Made by a program: the position numbers and the translations under genes. The notes beneath the pieces are model-generated. The model was not told where the DNA came from and did not search any database. It saw only the letters and a list, made by a program, of their open reading frames with translations. DNA of 64,000 bases from Erythrophleum ivorense (taxonomy: Eukaryota; Streptophyta; Magnoliopsida; Fabales; Fabaceae), in NCBI GenBank assembly GCA_026724425.1, contig JAIUCV010000666.1, positions 62,001 through 126,000 on the forward strand, given 5' to 3'. The first letter of the stretch is position 1. Every line of letters begins with the position of its first letter. Positions 25,601 through 37,090 of the stretch are shown here, one piece after another.

Positions 25601-26835
25601 TATTTTCTCATGTTATAAAATTCTTGATGTTCAAGTTTTCAATCTATCGCAGCTATTATCTCACCCAAACCTTATTTTTCTCATTATTCTTTTGTCTTTC
25701 AATTGGGCTGTTTTACAGATGCTCTCATCTAAGGACTTAAATTTTGTTGGATACACGTATAAGAACGTTGAAATAGTCAATGACTATCAAGTTCCTGGGA
25801 TGGGTACATCTCTTTTTCTCTCTTTTAGCGTATGCATACAAGTTTATTGTTGATAATGTTTTCTGTGTGGCTATAATTTGGCTATGGTTTAAATTATTAT
25901 GCTTTTCTGACAGATATGTCTTTAATTAGTAGAGAGGTATTTTTCTTCCTAATACTGAAAAAATTAATTTAAGTCAAAAATACCTTTTCGTGACAAAAAT
26001 ACTAATTACTTTTGTAATGGCAATTGGAATGATATTAACTCCTATTTATTCATTATCTATGTTACGCCAGATGTTCTATGGATACAAGTTTTTTAATGCA
26101 CTGGACAAGAACATATCTTAACCTTAGCAATCGTTCATATTAGATTTAACTTTGTCATATGGATTTCATGTTTTTTCTAGAATCAGCTTGTAAGATATAT
26201 TATAGCCCATGCTATGTATGTGAAATTCTTTGATATGATACTATTTTCTTTTAATACAATAATGGATATAAAGTTTTATTTTCATTAAAATACCCCACAT
26301 ACATGCATGAATTTGTCCATGACTTGAAGGAAATTAACGAGGTAATGTTAATGAAGTATATCACTGTCAATTCAATTTACACATCTCATTCATCTTCCCC
26401 CCCCCCCCCCCCTCCCTTCTTTTTGGGTTTGGTCCTTGTCATTTTAGTGCAGCTATTATGTGGGTATGCTGATTATGTCGTGTGTTACATCTAAGGATGT
26501 TAAGGAAGTTTTATAATCATAGATTAATTTTTATGTCCTCTTGCCTTGCAGCTGAATTGAAAAAGAAAACCCCCAAAGTTAAGAGGCCATCCGTCAAGTC
26601 GCTTTTTGGTAAGCCCTTAGCTCTTTTTAATCATTTATTACTTGTAGCTTACTTTTCTTTATTTCATTTGGAAATATATTTGGTTTGTTTTGTTCTCTGG
26701 AATGTATACCCTTCTTTTCGTTACTTATAAGTTTGTTCATCTTATTAAACGCGGGGGTGACATATGATAGATGGTGAGTTAGAGGCATCAGAAGTGTCTG
26801 AGGCTTCTGCAAGCAATGAACCTGCTGAAGGATAA
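16699..26835 (+). CDS. NDR-family AGC serine/threonine kinase
   Basis: Thirteen exons join in phase to 535 residues: 16699-16922, 18946-19120, 21513-21596, 21707-21948, 22158-22374, 22652-22731, 23145-23229, 24272-24403, 24496-24609, 24708-24755, 25719-25803, 26552-26608, 26771-26835. An N-terminal regulatory region that binds MOB coactivators in this family precedes the kinase domain. Glycine loop GKGAFGEV is at about 127-134, ATP-binding Lys149 in FAMKKLKK, catalytic Asp243 in HRDIKPDN, DFG at 261-263, and APE at 326-328. The long basic insert between DFG and the T-loop, ending WQKNRRTLAYSTVGTPDYIA, is the NDR/LATS hallmark; Ser317 matches the autophosphorylated T-loop serine. Thr480 in FVGYTYKNVE is the hydrophobic-motif site. 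NDR kinases act with MOB proteins in Hippo-like control of polarity and growth. Closest is probably the plant NDR2/4/5 subgroup. Introns carry several transposon insertions, all outside exons. Confidence 0.95.
18099..18291. repeat. Diverged tandem duplication of about 96 bp in NDR intron 1
   Basis: Copy 1 (18099-18194) begins TTTGAACTACCATTTTGGG and copy 2 (18195-18291) begins TTTGGATTGCCATCTTGGG. Both end with GTCCAACTTACTATTTT plus TGGCT(T/C)GCAAG. A third partial copy may begin at 18292 (TTTGGAGGTGGCAT). Confidence 0.7.
18420..18581 (-). mobile_element. Au-type SINE inserted in NDR intron 1
   Basis: Read on the minus strand the unit opens with a tRNA-like head: A box TGGCGCAACGGT and B box GGTTCGAACT, the internal RNA polymerase III promoter. 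The body carries TCTACCCTCCCCAGACCCCA and GGGAGCCTCGTGCA, and the 3' end reads CTGCCCTTTT, ending in T residues as Au SINEs do. It is flanked by a perfect 15-bp target duplication, TCCTTTGGAAGAATA, at 18405-18419 and 18582-18596. The intact duplication shows insertion by target-primed retrotransposition and suggests a fairly young copy. It depends on a partner LINE and encodes no protein. Confidence 0.9.
19831..20641. mobile_element. Non-autonomous hAT-type DNA transposon in NDR intron 2
   Basis: The left end CAATGTTGTCAAAACCAGA matches the reverse complement of the right end, CAATGTTTTTAAAATCAGA, at 16 of 19 positions. The flanks carry an 8-bp duplication with one mismatch: GCTAAAAT at 19823-19830 and ACTAAAAT at 20642-20649. 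An 8-bp duplication is the hAT signature, and ends beginning CAATGTTTT resemble those I recall for the Arabidopsis hAT element Tag1. Subterminal CCGGT/ACCGG words are clustered at both ends, as in transposase-binding regions. There is no transposase coding sequence in the 811 bases. Confidence 0.7.
22479..22514. repeat. Alternating purine-pyrimidine tract, CA/CG type
   Basis: About 36 bases of strictly alternating purine and pyrimidine including GCGCGTGCGC followed by an AC run, in NDR intron 5. This composition favours left-handed Z-DNA. Confidence 0.8.
23931..24085 (+). mobile_element. Possible short solo LTR in NDR intron 7
   Basis: The sequence begins TGTTACAAGGGAAGTTAG, has repeated GTTA units, and ends near GTTGAATGAAGTGAATTG and TTCTATTATCTGTCTCTTGG, wording common in plant Copia LTRs. 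No partner LTR or target duplication was found, so this is only a suggestion. Confidence 0.22.
26397..26412. repeat. C16 homopolymer in NDR intron 11
   Basis: Sixteen consecutive C residues, part of a set of long C or G runs in this window. Confidence 0.9.
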
Positions 26836-29052
26836 AAGCTCTTGCCTCCCCATTTACAATTATATCATGGCGAGAAGGAATCCTCCTCCTAATAAAACAA
26901 TCTCTTAATGGATCCAGCCAGGCAATATAGGAGCCACGAACTCAAGCCAATAGCATTTTGACTTTCTCCACCATCAATATCATTCTTGATGCTACCTTGT
27001 GCTTGGACGTGTTCTTGGCTACATATAATAGTTAACTGAGAGATAGATCGAGCAAAGGCAGGAGGAAAGTGCTGCTTGCACCAGTCTTGTAAGTTTTGCA
27101 TGGGAGCAGCATTTGACTTGACCTCTTCAACTCTCTGTTGAGTTTGTCAAATAAAATTTTTTGGATTGACTTGGTTTATAGAAAAGTAAATAGGAAAAAT
27201 TAATGGTGTTAGTATGTCAAACATATTTTTAATAAAAAATATTTTTAACATATTTATATGTTTATTAATGATTAATGTCTTTCATGAAAAGAACTATTTT
27301 TTGATATGATTGCTCATGTAGCCCAATCCGCGTTGGCATGCTATCTAAGTGACATTTGTGATAATTTTACTCCGTGTCTGTCCTGGTTAGAATCATTCAT
27401 AACTTGTTGTTGTGCAATTAGAAGATTCTACGCCGACCCAATACTTATTCTGAGTGGAAACTCGAAATTATTTTTTCCGTTTCCTTTTCCCCAATCAGAA
27501 GTACTCATTATTTTAAACAACGGCAGGCAAGGGAGAGAGGGCTACAGTGGTGACGTTGTCTGCTGGACGTTGACAAGGAAGAGTGACGGTATTAGTACCA
27601 ATGGAATATACTGTTGCGAGAGCTAGCACTCGCTTAGATTCCTTTAGTCCGGCCCATTGCTCTCTTGCTCTCTTAAAATAATAATTAGGAAAAGAAAATA
27701 ATTTATACATAATTTATTATATCTTTATTATTAAATTTTTTATTTAAAATATGATAAATATATAATTTTTAAATGATATTATAATAAATATATAATTTTT
27801 ATAAATATTTGTATAGTTCTTTAATTAAATTATATAATTATTATAATATTATTAAAAAATTATATACCGGTTACATTTTAATTACGGAATCTAATAATCA
27901 AAATATAATAAACTGTATGTAAAACTAATCTTATAAATAACTATATATAAATGTTTTCTTTTTATTTATCCATTCAAATTTTAATCTTCAATTATAATAT
28001 TTTCCTAATTTTAAAATAATTACAATTTATTTTTAATTTATTAGTTCTGTTACAATAAGTCATGTGATGTCTAAATTTAAAAAATTTAACTGTCTAAAAT
28101 TATTAAAACACTTTTTTTAATAATATAACATTCTTTTTGCCTTTCTCTATATTTTTCCCAACGAATCTTTTTACACTCATGACCTTTAAATTTCGGTGAC
28201 CAGGGACTGAATCTAGCAAGTGTCCTTTTCCTAAGATATTATCATATATCCCAAATTACCTCCCATGTCTTAGCTATTATCTCCTAGTGGTATTTTTTAT
28301 TTGATATAATATTAAGTACGGAAAGGTACGAAAATAAAAAAAAATAATTTTTATATCCTTATTTAAAAAAATAAATATTATTAAATAATGATTATAAAAA
28401 TATAATAAATATTTTAATTAACATTACAATACATTTTACATTTACATTACATGCTATGATACCAAATATACCCCTAAACAACGAACAATGAAGGAATTGG
28501 ATCTCATATAGAGATTTAGTAAGAGACGAATATATATATATATATATATATATATGTGAGATCTATTTAAGCAGATTCTATCGATTTTTTTATTCTCTTA
28601 TAAATTAACCTTTCTAATTTATTCAATTTAATAAATTGAGAGGATCCTAATTTCCACAATGAATTCTTCTAATTCATCTAGGTTCATCCTGCGATAAATT
28701 AAAAGGTGCCCTTCAATAATTCCTTTAAAAGGATTCAATGAGAGAATAAGAAGGATATTATATTGGAATAAAACACCTTCCATGGTTCTGCTTCTGCCTG
28801 CGAACCCCAACTATGATGTTTTCTTAACTTACAGAAGCAAATCCCCAATAATTATTACTATTCTTTGCGCAAGAAGGGAATCAACAACGTCTTCATCAAT
28901 CCCGGATTTGTGATTTTTGGAATTTCTTGTACATAAATTCTTTTATTATTACATCAAAAGTCAAATTTAAAGGCCGTAGATAATTTGATTGGGAAAATGA
29001 AGCGTAAGGCAAAAGGAATATTAAAAAATATGAAGGTACTTTAGCAATTTTA
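26836..29052. other. 3' region of NDR gene and intergenic spacer
   Basis: The NDR 3' untranslated region probably extends to about 27150-27200. A less AT-rich patch at 27300-27680 holds unrecognised frames on both strands and no domain. From 27690 the sequence is very AT-rich, with a TA microsatellite at about 28532-28554. Nothing else was recognised before the Copia element. Confidence 0.5.
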
Positions 29053-29484
29053 GGTTAGAATTATTATGGGTTACAATCAATTGTGAATTTTGTTTTAAAT
29101 AAAAATGGACTAATTTATGATTTATCTGAGATGCATTTGGATCCACTTATTAAAATTAGTGATCCTATTATTTTTGGTTGGATATCTAATTGATTAGTAT
29201 GGATAAAAGTACAGGCCCATAACTCATAGACTCATAATAAGTGGGTACTAGGGTTTATTTAAATTTAACCAAGTCCCTTTTGTATTCATTTTAAATTTTA
29301 ACTCCACAACTTATCCCATTATAAGTTGTGATAAAAAGTGTGAATCACATAGGAAACTCTAATCTCTTTAAATCTTCAAGGATTTAGAATCAATTGAGTA
29401 TTCTCAAATTTGTTATCATATATTCTATAGGTAAGTCAATTTGATATTCTAATTTCATATAATTGCTATAAATTTATTCTTACA
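29053..29484 (+). repeat. 5' LTR of the Copia element
   Basis: Similar throughout to 33106-33530, for example GTTACAATCAATT, GGTTGGATATCTAATTGATT, AGGATTTAGAATCAAT and the terminal ATTCTTACA. The first base is G where the other LTR has the expected T of TG. The end CA is intact and the primer-binding site follows after two bases. Confidence 0.85.
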
Positions 29485-29486
29485 AT

Positions 29487-29498
29487 TGGTATTAGAGC
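29487..29498 (+). other. Primer-binding site, initiator methionine tRNA type
   Basis: TGGTATTAGAGC lies two bases after the 5' LTR. The canonical plant Copia site is TGGTATCAGAGC, complementary to the 3' end of initiator tRNA-Met, so one base has changed. Confidence 0.85.
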
Positions 29499-30539
29499 AA
29501 TAGATTTCATATATATTTTTTAAAAAAATTATATTTATTATTTTTAATATATATATATATATTGATAATATAAATTCAAATGATGATATTATTTTCTTTC
29601 GATATTTGATGTTCTAAAATAAATTAATTAAAATAATATGTTACCAAAATAATCTTTATTGTGTAAATTAATTTATTTGAAATATTAAGATGATAGTGTA
29701 TTGTAATTCATGTGCATGGTGATCCATATTTTAAATATGATTTTTTTTTTGGGAATATGTTACATAATTGTTTGACCACTATAAATATTTTTCATATAAA
29801 TATTAATATATAAAATATTTTTTAATATTTATTTGGATGATATTATGAAAGATGATACATTGAAAAATTAATTTACTATATTTTGGATCTTACAATAATG
29901 TTTACTCTCCTTATATGACAATGTATATTTATATACTCTCAACTTAAAGTATATGTCTTAAATATGTTTATTTTTGAAAAAAATATGATTTTATTTTAAT
30001 TGTATGTGCATAGAGCCTCTTTAGAAATGTTATGAAATTTGGTCATGGTTAGTATAGATATTATATTTGGTTACATCTCCTTAAGGAATGCATCATGATC
30101 TTAGGGAAAATGAAATTAATTATTGTGCAAAGAATTTTATGATTTGTTATAGATAGTTGCCACCAAAGTGGAACTGCTCGTATTGATTCATGAAATTTTC
30201 TTTGTAATTTGAGGAAGACTTTTGATTATCTCATGTTTTAACTTGCACAAAAGGGGTTGTTGTATGTTGATTTGGGATGAAGTTATTGGATAATGCATTG
30301 GTCTAAAATATTTATTTGCCCAAATGAGATAAATATTTGAACCAAGTGTATTTTCATTGATTAACTCATCTAAGGTTCTGATATAGGATTGTGACCTTGA
30401 TTTGTATATTCTACCCAAAGGATAATTTGTTATTATATTGGCCTCATTGTGATAGCTTATTTTAATTAAAATTATGTATAAATTGCCCTTATTATTTATT
30501 TTAATACGTTCCCATTCTACAGTTACTTTTTCTATGAAT

Positions 30540-32510
30540 AACTATTTTGTTTCAATTGAAATTTTGACTGGATTAAATTATAACAAATGGAAGCAAAATT
30601 TATAATTTTCTTTAGGAATTGCTGATCTTGATCTAACATTACATGAGAATAAGCCAAAAGTAAATGAGAAAAGTACAATTAAACAGAAAGAATTATTAGC
30701 TAAATGAAAAAGATCTAACAAACTTAACTTGATTGCCATTAGGAGGATTATCTCTGAACATCTTCTTAATGGCTTACCTAAAATCGCAAGTGTTAAAAAT
30801 TTTCTTACAGTTTTGGAAGAAAGGTACTAAGTATTTAATAACGCTAAGTCCGGATATCTAATGTAATAGTTGACTGACATGAGGTATGATAATAACGAGA
30901 AAGTAAGGGAATTTATTCTAAAAATGGTTCACATCCAATCTAAACTGAAAGTCCATAGTATTAACCTAAATGAAATTTTGTTGTTTCACATGCCTTGAAT
31001 TGTCTGCCTACTGAGTTCATACAAATTAAATTTGCCTATAATACTTTTGGTGAAAAGTATACCATTAATGACCTTATTACCAAATGTATGGCCGGAGAAA
31101 AGAAATTAAAGAAAAAAAAAGAGTAATCTAGCCCCTTTTACTTTCCATAGTAAACCCTATTTTGGCAAGGGTAATTAGAAATATAAGAAAAATTAATTTA
31201 GTACTCTTTATAAGAATCAAAGTTTAAATAAACTAAGTAGTGGTCAACATCATAATGTAGGAGATTCTAAACCAACTATCATTTAAAAAAATATATGATG
31301 TTTTTGGTGTAAAGGAAAGGGGCATAGGAAGAATGATGGTACAAAATTCAAAGCTTGGCTAGAGAATAAGCTGAAATCTGGAGGTAATCCTTTAGTTTTT
31401 GTTTGTTATAAGTCTAATTTAGTTGATCTCCCTGTTGATTCTTGGTGGGTTGATAGTGGTTCTACGATCTATATTGTTATGTCTTTACAGGGGTTCAGAA
31501 ATTTAAGGAGACCAAATCTGAGAGAAAACAAGTTAAGGGTAGGAAATGACTTTAAAATAATAGTAAAGTTAATAGGAGATATCAGTTTAATTTTGGCAAC
31601 CGAATATAAAATTGTTTTGAAAGACATTTTTTATGTGTTTTCTTTTAGGATAAATTTGATTTTAATTTTTTGTTTAGATAAATTTTGGTTTTTATTTTAC
31701 TTTCGGCAATGAAAAAATAAATTTAATGTTAAACTCCCATATTGTTGGTTATGAATATTTAGTGGATGATTTATATAAATTATCTTTAGTTTCTAACAAT
31801 ATTTCTTCATATTTAAATACAAAAAATGTGATTGTAAAAAGGTCTAAAATTAAAGAAAAATCTATTTTATTATGGCACAAGTGCTTAGCTCATATCTCTA
31901 TAGAAAGAGTTGAAATGTTAATTAAAAATAGTATTTTACCTTCCTTAGAGTTTGATGATTTAGGAACTTGTGTTGACTATATTAGAGAAAAGTTCACTAA
32001 GAGTAAAAAGAAAGGTACGACTAAAAATTTAAATCTTTTAAAAATCATTCATACAAATATTAGTGGATCTTTTTCTCCTATTATTTGTAGTATTAGGTTC
32101 TTTATCACCTTCATTGATAACTTTTCTCAAATTGGCTATCTTTATTTGATTAAAGAAAAATCTAATACTATTAAAAAATTTAAAATTTTTAAAATTGAAG
32201 TAGAAAAACAATTGAAAAAGTCATTAGAAATTTGATGACAAGATTTCGTATTGTAGATTATGTTGCATGACCACTAAGAATTTAGTATGACAATAGTGTT
32301 GTAGTATTTTACATTAAAAATAATAAAATTATTAATAGTTCTAAGCATATAGAATTGAAATAATTAACCGTCATATATCTAGTAAAAAATAACGAAATAG
32401 TTATTAAATATATTGACATAGATTATATATTAGCTGATCATTTAACTAAACGATTTAGGTCCGTAGTGTTTAAGAAACACGTTGAGAACGAGGCATTATA
32501 AGTTCTTTTG
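30540..32510 (+). pseudogene. Degraded Copia gag-pol
   Basis: Gag (UBN2-type) is seen at 30560-31120: GLNYNKWKQNL, then LNLIAIRRIISEHLLNGLPK and FNNAKSGYLM. A zinc knuckle at about 31299 reads CFWCKGKGHRKNDG, with glycine where the last cysteine of CX2CX4HX4C should be. Protease follows at 31440 (SWWVDSGSTIYI). The frame 31726-32235 holds the integrase N-terminal region (LLWHKCLAHIS, IKNSILPSLEF, FFITFIDNFSQIGYLYLIKE). At about 32260 it jumps to the RNase H tail (SKHIELK, YILADHLTKRF, VFKKHVENEAL). The integrase catalytic core and the whole reverse transcriptase are missing between these points. Many in-frame stops occur. Confidence 0.88.
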
Positions 32511-33105
32511 ATATGTTTGGTTAGTAGGAGCTTGAGATTTATATTATTTTCCTGTTATATTGAACATTTTCTTTATATATTTTTTATATTTATATAATTT
32601 GTATTCTGGCTAATTAATAATGCATTAAATTTTTGGTATTATATAATTTTGAACATATGTATCAATTGCAAAATTTTTAACTCGGTATCATTATGGCCAC
32701 TATGTCCATGGTCAATGACATATTGGAGTTGAGGCATGATAATTTTTTGACAAATTATATAATTTTTCTGGCTTTAAGTCATTTGAGAGAAATTGTGATG
32801 ACTAACAATAAAAAAAAAAGTAGTTTGGTTGTTGGATTACATTGGCATACTATTTTTTTATTGCACTCCATACTAATGACTAGTTGACGAAGCTAGTAAC
32901 ATTTGTAATCATGGAAGGTTTCATATCAATAAGAAATATAATAATTGTCATGATTCAATGTTACTTGGTTTTAGTTAGATAGAGTTATATTTAGATATTG
33001 CATATTGGATCGTATGTTTTTAAAATGTGATCATATCATACTATTAGTCATTTTCAAAATAAAAGTTTTTAAAAGTGGAGAATTGATTTTGCCTAAATAG
33101 AATAA

Positions 33106-33530
33106 TGTTAGAATTACTATAGGTTACAATCAATTATGAATTTATTTTAAATAAAAACGGGCTAATTTATAATCTATGTGAGATGTATTTGGACCTATTT
33201 ATTAAAATTAGTGATTATATTATTTTGGGTTGGATATCTAATTGATTAGTATAGATAAAAATATATGCCCATAACTAATAGGCCCATAATGGATGGGTAA
33301 TAGGGTTTATTTAAACTTGGGTAGGTCCCCTCTGTATTCATATCAAATTCTAATTCCACAACTTACTCCATTATAAATTGTGATAAATAGTGTAAATCAC
33401 AAATGAAGTCATAATCTTTTCAAATCTTTAAGGATTTAGAATCAATAGGGTATTCTCAAATCTGTTAACATATCAGGTAAATCAATTTGGTATTCTAATT
33501 TTATATAATTGCCATAAATTTATTCTTACA
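33106..33530 (+). repeat. 3' LTR of the Copia element
   Basis: Begins TGTTAGAATTACTATAGG and ends ATTCTTACA, matching 29053-29484. A purine-rich tract AAAAGTGGAGAA at 33071-33082, where a polypurine tract would be expected, lies about 20 bases upstream rather than directly adjacent, so the original LTR may have begun near 33084 and the 5' LTR may have lost its first bases. Confidence 0.85.
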
Positions 33531-35578
33531 ATTTATACAATTAAAGTATTCAAATTTAGATGGATGGAAACTTAATACGATGGGACTAATAAATCGAGGG
33601 TTGATTGATTTTTTTTTTTAAGAAAGAACATTACAATTAGAGATAAAAACTAAGGTAATTGCAATTTTCCCTAATACCAATTCTAAATAAACTAGAGTCA
33701 CATCATTTTACATTTTTATATTATTTTTAGTTAGTGGCTTTTGCAGATAATTACCATTTACAATGACATATACTTTTAATTACTAAACAACCTCTCAATA
33801 TGATTATTCAATTCAAAATAAATTGGATGAACACATTGGGTAATTATTTGATTTTCATATGTGAATCAATAATGATAAATGAATCCTCAGTATAAAAATA
33901 TAGGAAAAACTAAAAATTGTACCTAGTGCTAAACAAATGAATAAGTAATTGCCTACCCCCCCCCCCCGGGCCCCAAAAAAAAAGTAATTTCAGTCTCTTT
34001 GGCTGCGTTTGAACATTTGACCTCTCTACAAACAATTTGCTTTGGAATTTAATTAACCAAGATATTTTATTTATTGTTAAAAATTAAAATAATGAGATTC
34101 AATGTACTGTGACCGTTTATTATGTCACCGCCAGATTTTGAATATGTCAAAACTCCCCAAAAAAATTAATAATAAATAAATAAATAAATGTCAATATCTA
34201 GATATTTTTTTTATTTTTTTTTGTCTCCTAAAATCGATCGATGTCCCTGTATCATACGAGAAAGAAAACTGAGCAACTGACGCACTTTGCTATACAACTA
34301 CACATTACCAGTCGGCAAGCTTACAAATCAATTAATTACTATTCATTAATTATGATTAATTTTAACTAGATGTTCCCCATTTAATATGGGGTTACGTTTT
34401 AGGGAAAATAAAAAATAATAAAGATAAGTTTTCTATATTAAACTGTCGTTGTGGCTTGGTAAAACCACTTGGACTGTTGCTCTATGACACCCTATAACCA
34501 GAATAAACTATATTATAGGCATCACTCTCACGTAAAAAGAGTGTTTGACAACTGAATTAATATATTAGGTAGTATTCACATTACAACTAACAGATACAAT
34601 AACTGTCAAAGATCAAGGATAATCATCCAATAATGTAGAGATGAATATGTAATTAATGTACAATTAGACGGGCTATCATTATATATTTGAGTATAGGTAT
34701 ATTAGTTTCTTGGATCAATTAATTATAAATATTTTTTTTGTATTTTTTAATTTTAACTTTTAATTAGATAAAAAATAAATCAATTAAAGTGAATGAAAAA
34801 AATTAAATGTAATTTTTAAATTTTATTATTAAGTTATCCAATAAAAATATGATTAATAAAATTTTTTCTAAACTCAACATTATATGATTATTTTAAAAAA
34901 ATCTATATTTATATATATTTTTATTAAAAAACTTAATGACCAACCCTTCAAAACTTTATAACTTTTGTCAATAATTCCCATTCACAAGCAAAAACATTTA
35001 CTGGCATTATCCTCACTATAACGTAATCTATGACCTGGAAATTTAATTATTGAAGTTCCTGAGTGCCAGGGTGCTTAGTCATAGAGCATTAACATATAGA
35101 CCTCATGAGATTAAAAGCATCAATTTCCCTATCACTCTCTCAGTTTTTAATTATTGACATTATCATATTATAATATTAGTGGTAGTTGCTCCTTCCCCAT
35201 CGCTATATATAATGAAGACAAAACAAAACGTCCCTCTCCTATAATAAACACCAGATTTGTGGCATCCCTCAAACTTCTAAGCCTTGATGTTCATATGACG
35301 AACATAATGCTTGAAAATCATTCACAATTCATTAATAATAATATATGGGAAAAATCACTACCAAACCGACGTGTAATGATTAGCTTCTAGTCCCTCATCT
35401 TTTTCCAGATGTCTTGACTATGCCGGCCATCCCACGAATTGACAATTCCCAGATTTTTAGTCATCCCCTTCTCCCTTTTTAAGTAACCTCTACCTCTGCA
35501 TTAAACCCTCCTCTCCTCTCTTTCTGATTCTTTGTGTTAATTTGAATTTCTCTATGTTTTGGTGAACCTTTTTCTTCT
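33531..35578. other. Spacer and promoter region of the GRAS gene
   Basis: AT-rich spacer with a C12 run at 33956-33967 and no coding signal. From about 35400 the strand becomes pyrimidine-rich (CTCCTCTCCTCTC near 35509), typical of a plant 5' untranslated region. The short frame at 35154-35390 has no recognisable domain. Confidence 0.5.
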
Positions 35579-37090
35579 ATGATGAAAGTGGGATTTGAGG
35601 TGGTTCATTGCAACTTGAACATGATCCGACCACATATGCATGAATCTTGGGACTACCCAAATAATGTTGGGTTGTCGTCAGCAGCTCCAACCCCATCAAT
35701 CCCATTTTCAAAGCCACCCATTGACACCCACAACACCGTAAACTTGGCAACAAACGAGCTCTCAGATTGGGTGGAGCATATTACCAAACACCTTGTGGAC
35801 GACTTACCAGAAACCATATCTGATAGCTTGCTTCCTTATAACCACCAAACAAGGTCTTCCCATGACAACCTCGTACCCACAATTTCACCCATTCTCAACC
35901 CAGGAAAGGGTCCCTTCAACAATAATGACCTTCAAATTCAAACAAATTACAACCCTTCAGACCATGACCAAAACAATGATGGGTTAAACCTCTTAACACT
36001 TCTAATGGAGTGTGCAGTGGCAATCTCGGTGGACAACCTCGGTGAGGCACAGAGGATGTTACTTGAGCTAACCCAAGTGGCCTCACCTTACAAGCCATCC
36101 TGTGGAGAGCGTATTGTTGCCTATTTCGCTAAAGCCATGGCTAGCAGAGTCATCAGCTCGTGGCTTGGAATATTTTCCCCCTTGATTGACCACAGAAGCA
36201 TTCACTCCTCATTCCAAGTGTTCAACAACATTTCCCCTTTCATCAAATTCGCTCATTTCACTTCCAATCAAGCCATACTCGAAGCAGTGCATCGTTGTGA
36301 TAGTATTCATATCATAGACTTAGACATCATGCAAGGGCTTCAATGGCCAGCCTTCTTCCACATCCTCGCCACCCGAATGGAGGGCCCACCACACGTTCGA
36401 ATGACAGGCATGGGAGCGTCAATGGATCTCCTCGTCGAGACAGGTAAACAGCTCACAAATTTCGCCAAAAGGCTTGGAATGTCGTTTCATTTCCAACCAA
36501 TTGCGAGGAAATTCGGGGAAATCGAGGATATTTCAATGGTGCAAGTAAGGCCTGGTGAGACACTAGCTGTCCACTGGCTACAACACTCACTGTACGACGC
36601 AACTGGACCTGATTGGAAAACTCTGAGACTTCTTGAAGATTTGGAGCCAAGGATTATAACTTTGGTGGAACAAGATGTTTCAAACGGTGGGTCGTTTTTG
36701 GATCGTTTTGTTGGGTCTTTGCACTATTACTCTACTTTGTTTGATTCTCTTGGAGCATATATGCCCAGCGAGGACCCTCATAGGCACAAGGTTGAACATG
36801 GACTTTTGTCTAGAGAGATCAATAATATATTGGCCATAGGAGGGCCTGCGAGAAGTGGGGAAGACAAGTGTAGACAGTGGAGGAGTGAGCTCGCGAGGCA
36901 TTGTTTTGTGCCGGTTCCAATGAGTCCTAATTCCATGGCTCAAGCTCAATTGATATTGAACATGTTCTCGCCCTCTCCCTCTCATGCCCATGGCTATACT
37001 CTTGCCCAACTTGATGGCACCCTAAGGCTTGGATGGAAGGACACTAGTTTGTATACTGCTTCTGCGTGGACATCTTCTTCCACTACCTGA
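35579..37090 (+). CDS. GRAS transcription factor, SCARECROW/SCL23 clade
   Basis: One uninterrupted frame of 503 codons. The N-terminal 135 residues are variable and rich in Asn, Pro and Ser. The GRAS domain starts at about residue 137 (LLTLLMECAVAISVDNLGEA, first leucine-rich region). The VHIID block reads IHIIDLDIMQGLQWPAFFHI at about 242, which with HILATR is diagnostic of SCR and SCL23. The PFYRE region follows at about 354-395 (IITLVEQDVSNGGSFLDRF, LHYYSTLFDSLGA) and the SAW region near 430-496, ending LRLGWKDTSLYTASAW. GRAS proteins are nuclear regulators; SCR and SCL23 partner SHORT-ROOT and specify endodermis and bundle sheath. SCR itself normally has an intron and a longer Q-rich N terminus, so this is a paralogue in the clade rather than SCR proper. 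Two methionines open the frame. Confidence 0.93.
   Translation: MMKVGFEVVHCNLNMIRPHMHESWDYPNNVGLSSAAPTPSIPFSKPPIDTHNTVNLATNELSDWVEHITKHLVDDLPETISDSLLPYNHQTRSSHDNLVPTISPILNPGKGPFNNNDLQIQTNYNPSDHDQNNDGLNLLTLLMECAVAISVDNLGEAQRMLLELTQVASPYKPSCGERIVAYFAKAMASRVISSWLGIFSPLIDHRSIHSSFQVFNNISPFIKFAHFTSNQAILEAVHRCDSIHIIDLDIMQGLQWPAFFHILATRMEGPPHVRMTGMGASMDLLVETGKQLTNFAKRLGMSFHFQPIARKFGEIEDISMVQVRPGETLAVHWLQHSLYDATGPDWKTLRLLEDLEPRIITLVEQDVSNGGSFLDRFVGSLHYYSTLFDSLGAYMPSEDPHRHKVEHGLLSREINNILAIGGPARSGEDKCRQWRSELARHCFVPVPMSPNSMAQAQLILNMFSPSPSHAHGYTLAQLDGTLRLGWKDTSLYTASAWTSSSTT

Larger units (their letters stand above)
29053..33530 (+). mobile_element. Old, internally deleted Copia LTR retrotransposon
   Basis: Two direct LTRs (29053-29484 and 33106-33530) flank a tRNA primer-binding site and remnants of Copia gag, zinc finger, protease, integrase and RNase H in Copia order. 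About 4.5 kb long, it lacks the reverse transcriptase and most of integrase, and every frame is interrupted. The LTRs differ at many positions and by small indels, so insertion is old. No clean 5-bp target duplication was found: flanks read AATTTTA on the left and ATTTATA on the right. Confidence 0.9.

Noticed and set aside
27306..27626. 106-codon frame after the NDR gene
   Set aside because: No domain, no splice-supported extension, overlapping minus-strand frame equally open.
28628..28810. 60-codon minus-strand frame near the Copia element
   Set aside because: No match to Copia proteins or other families that I can recognise.
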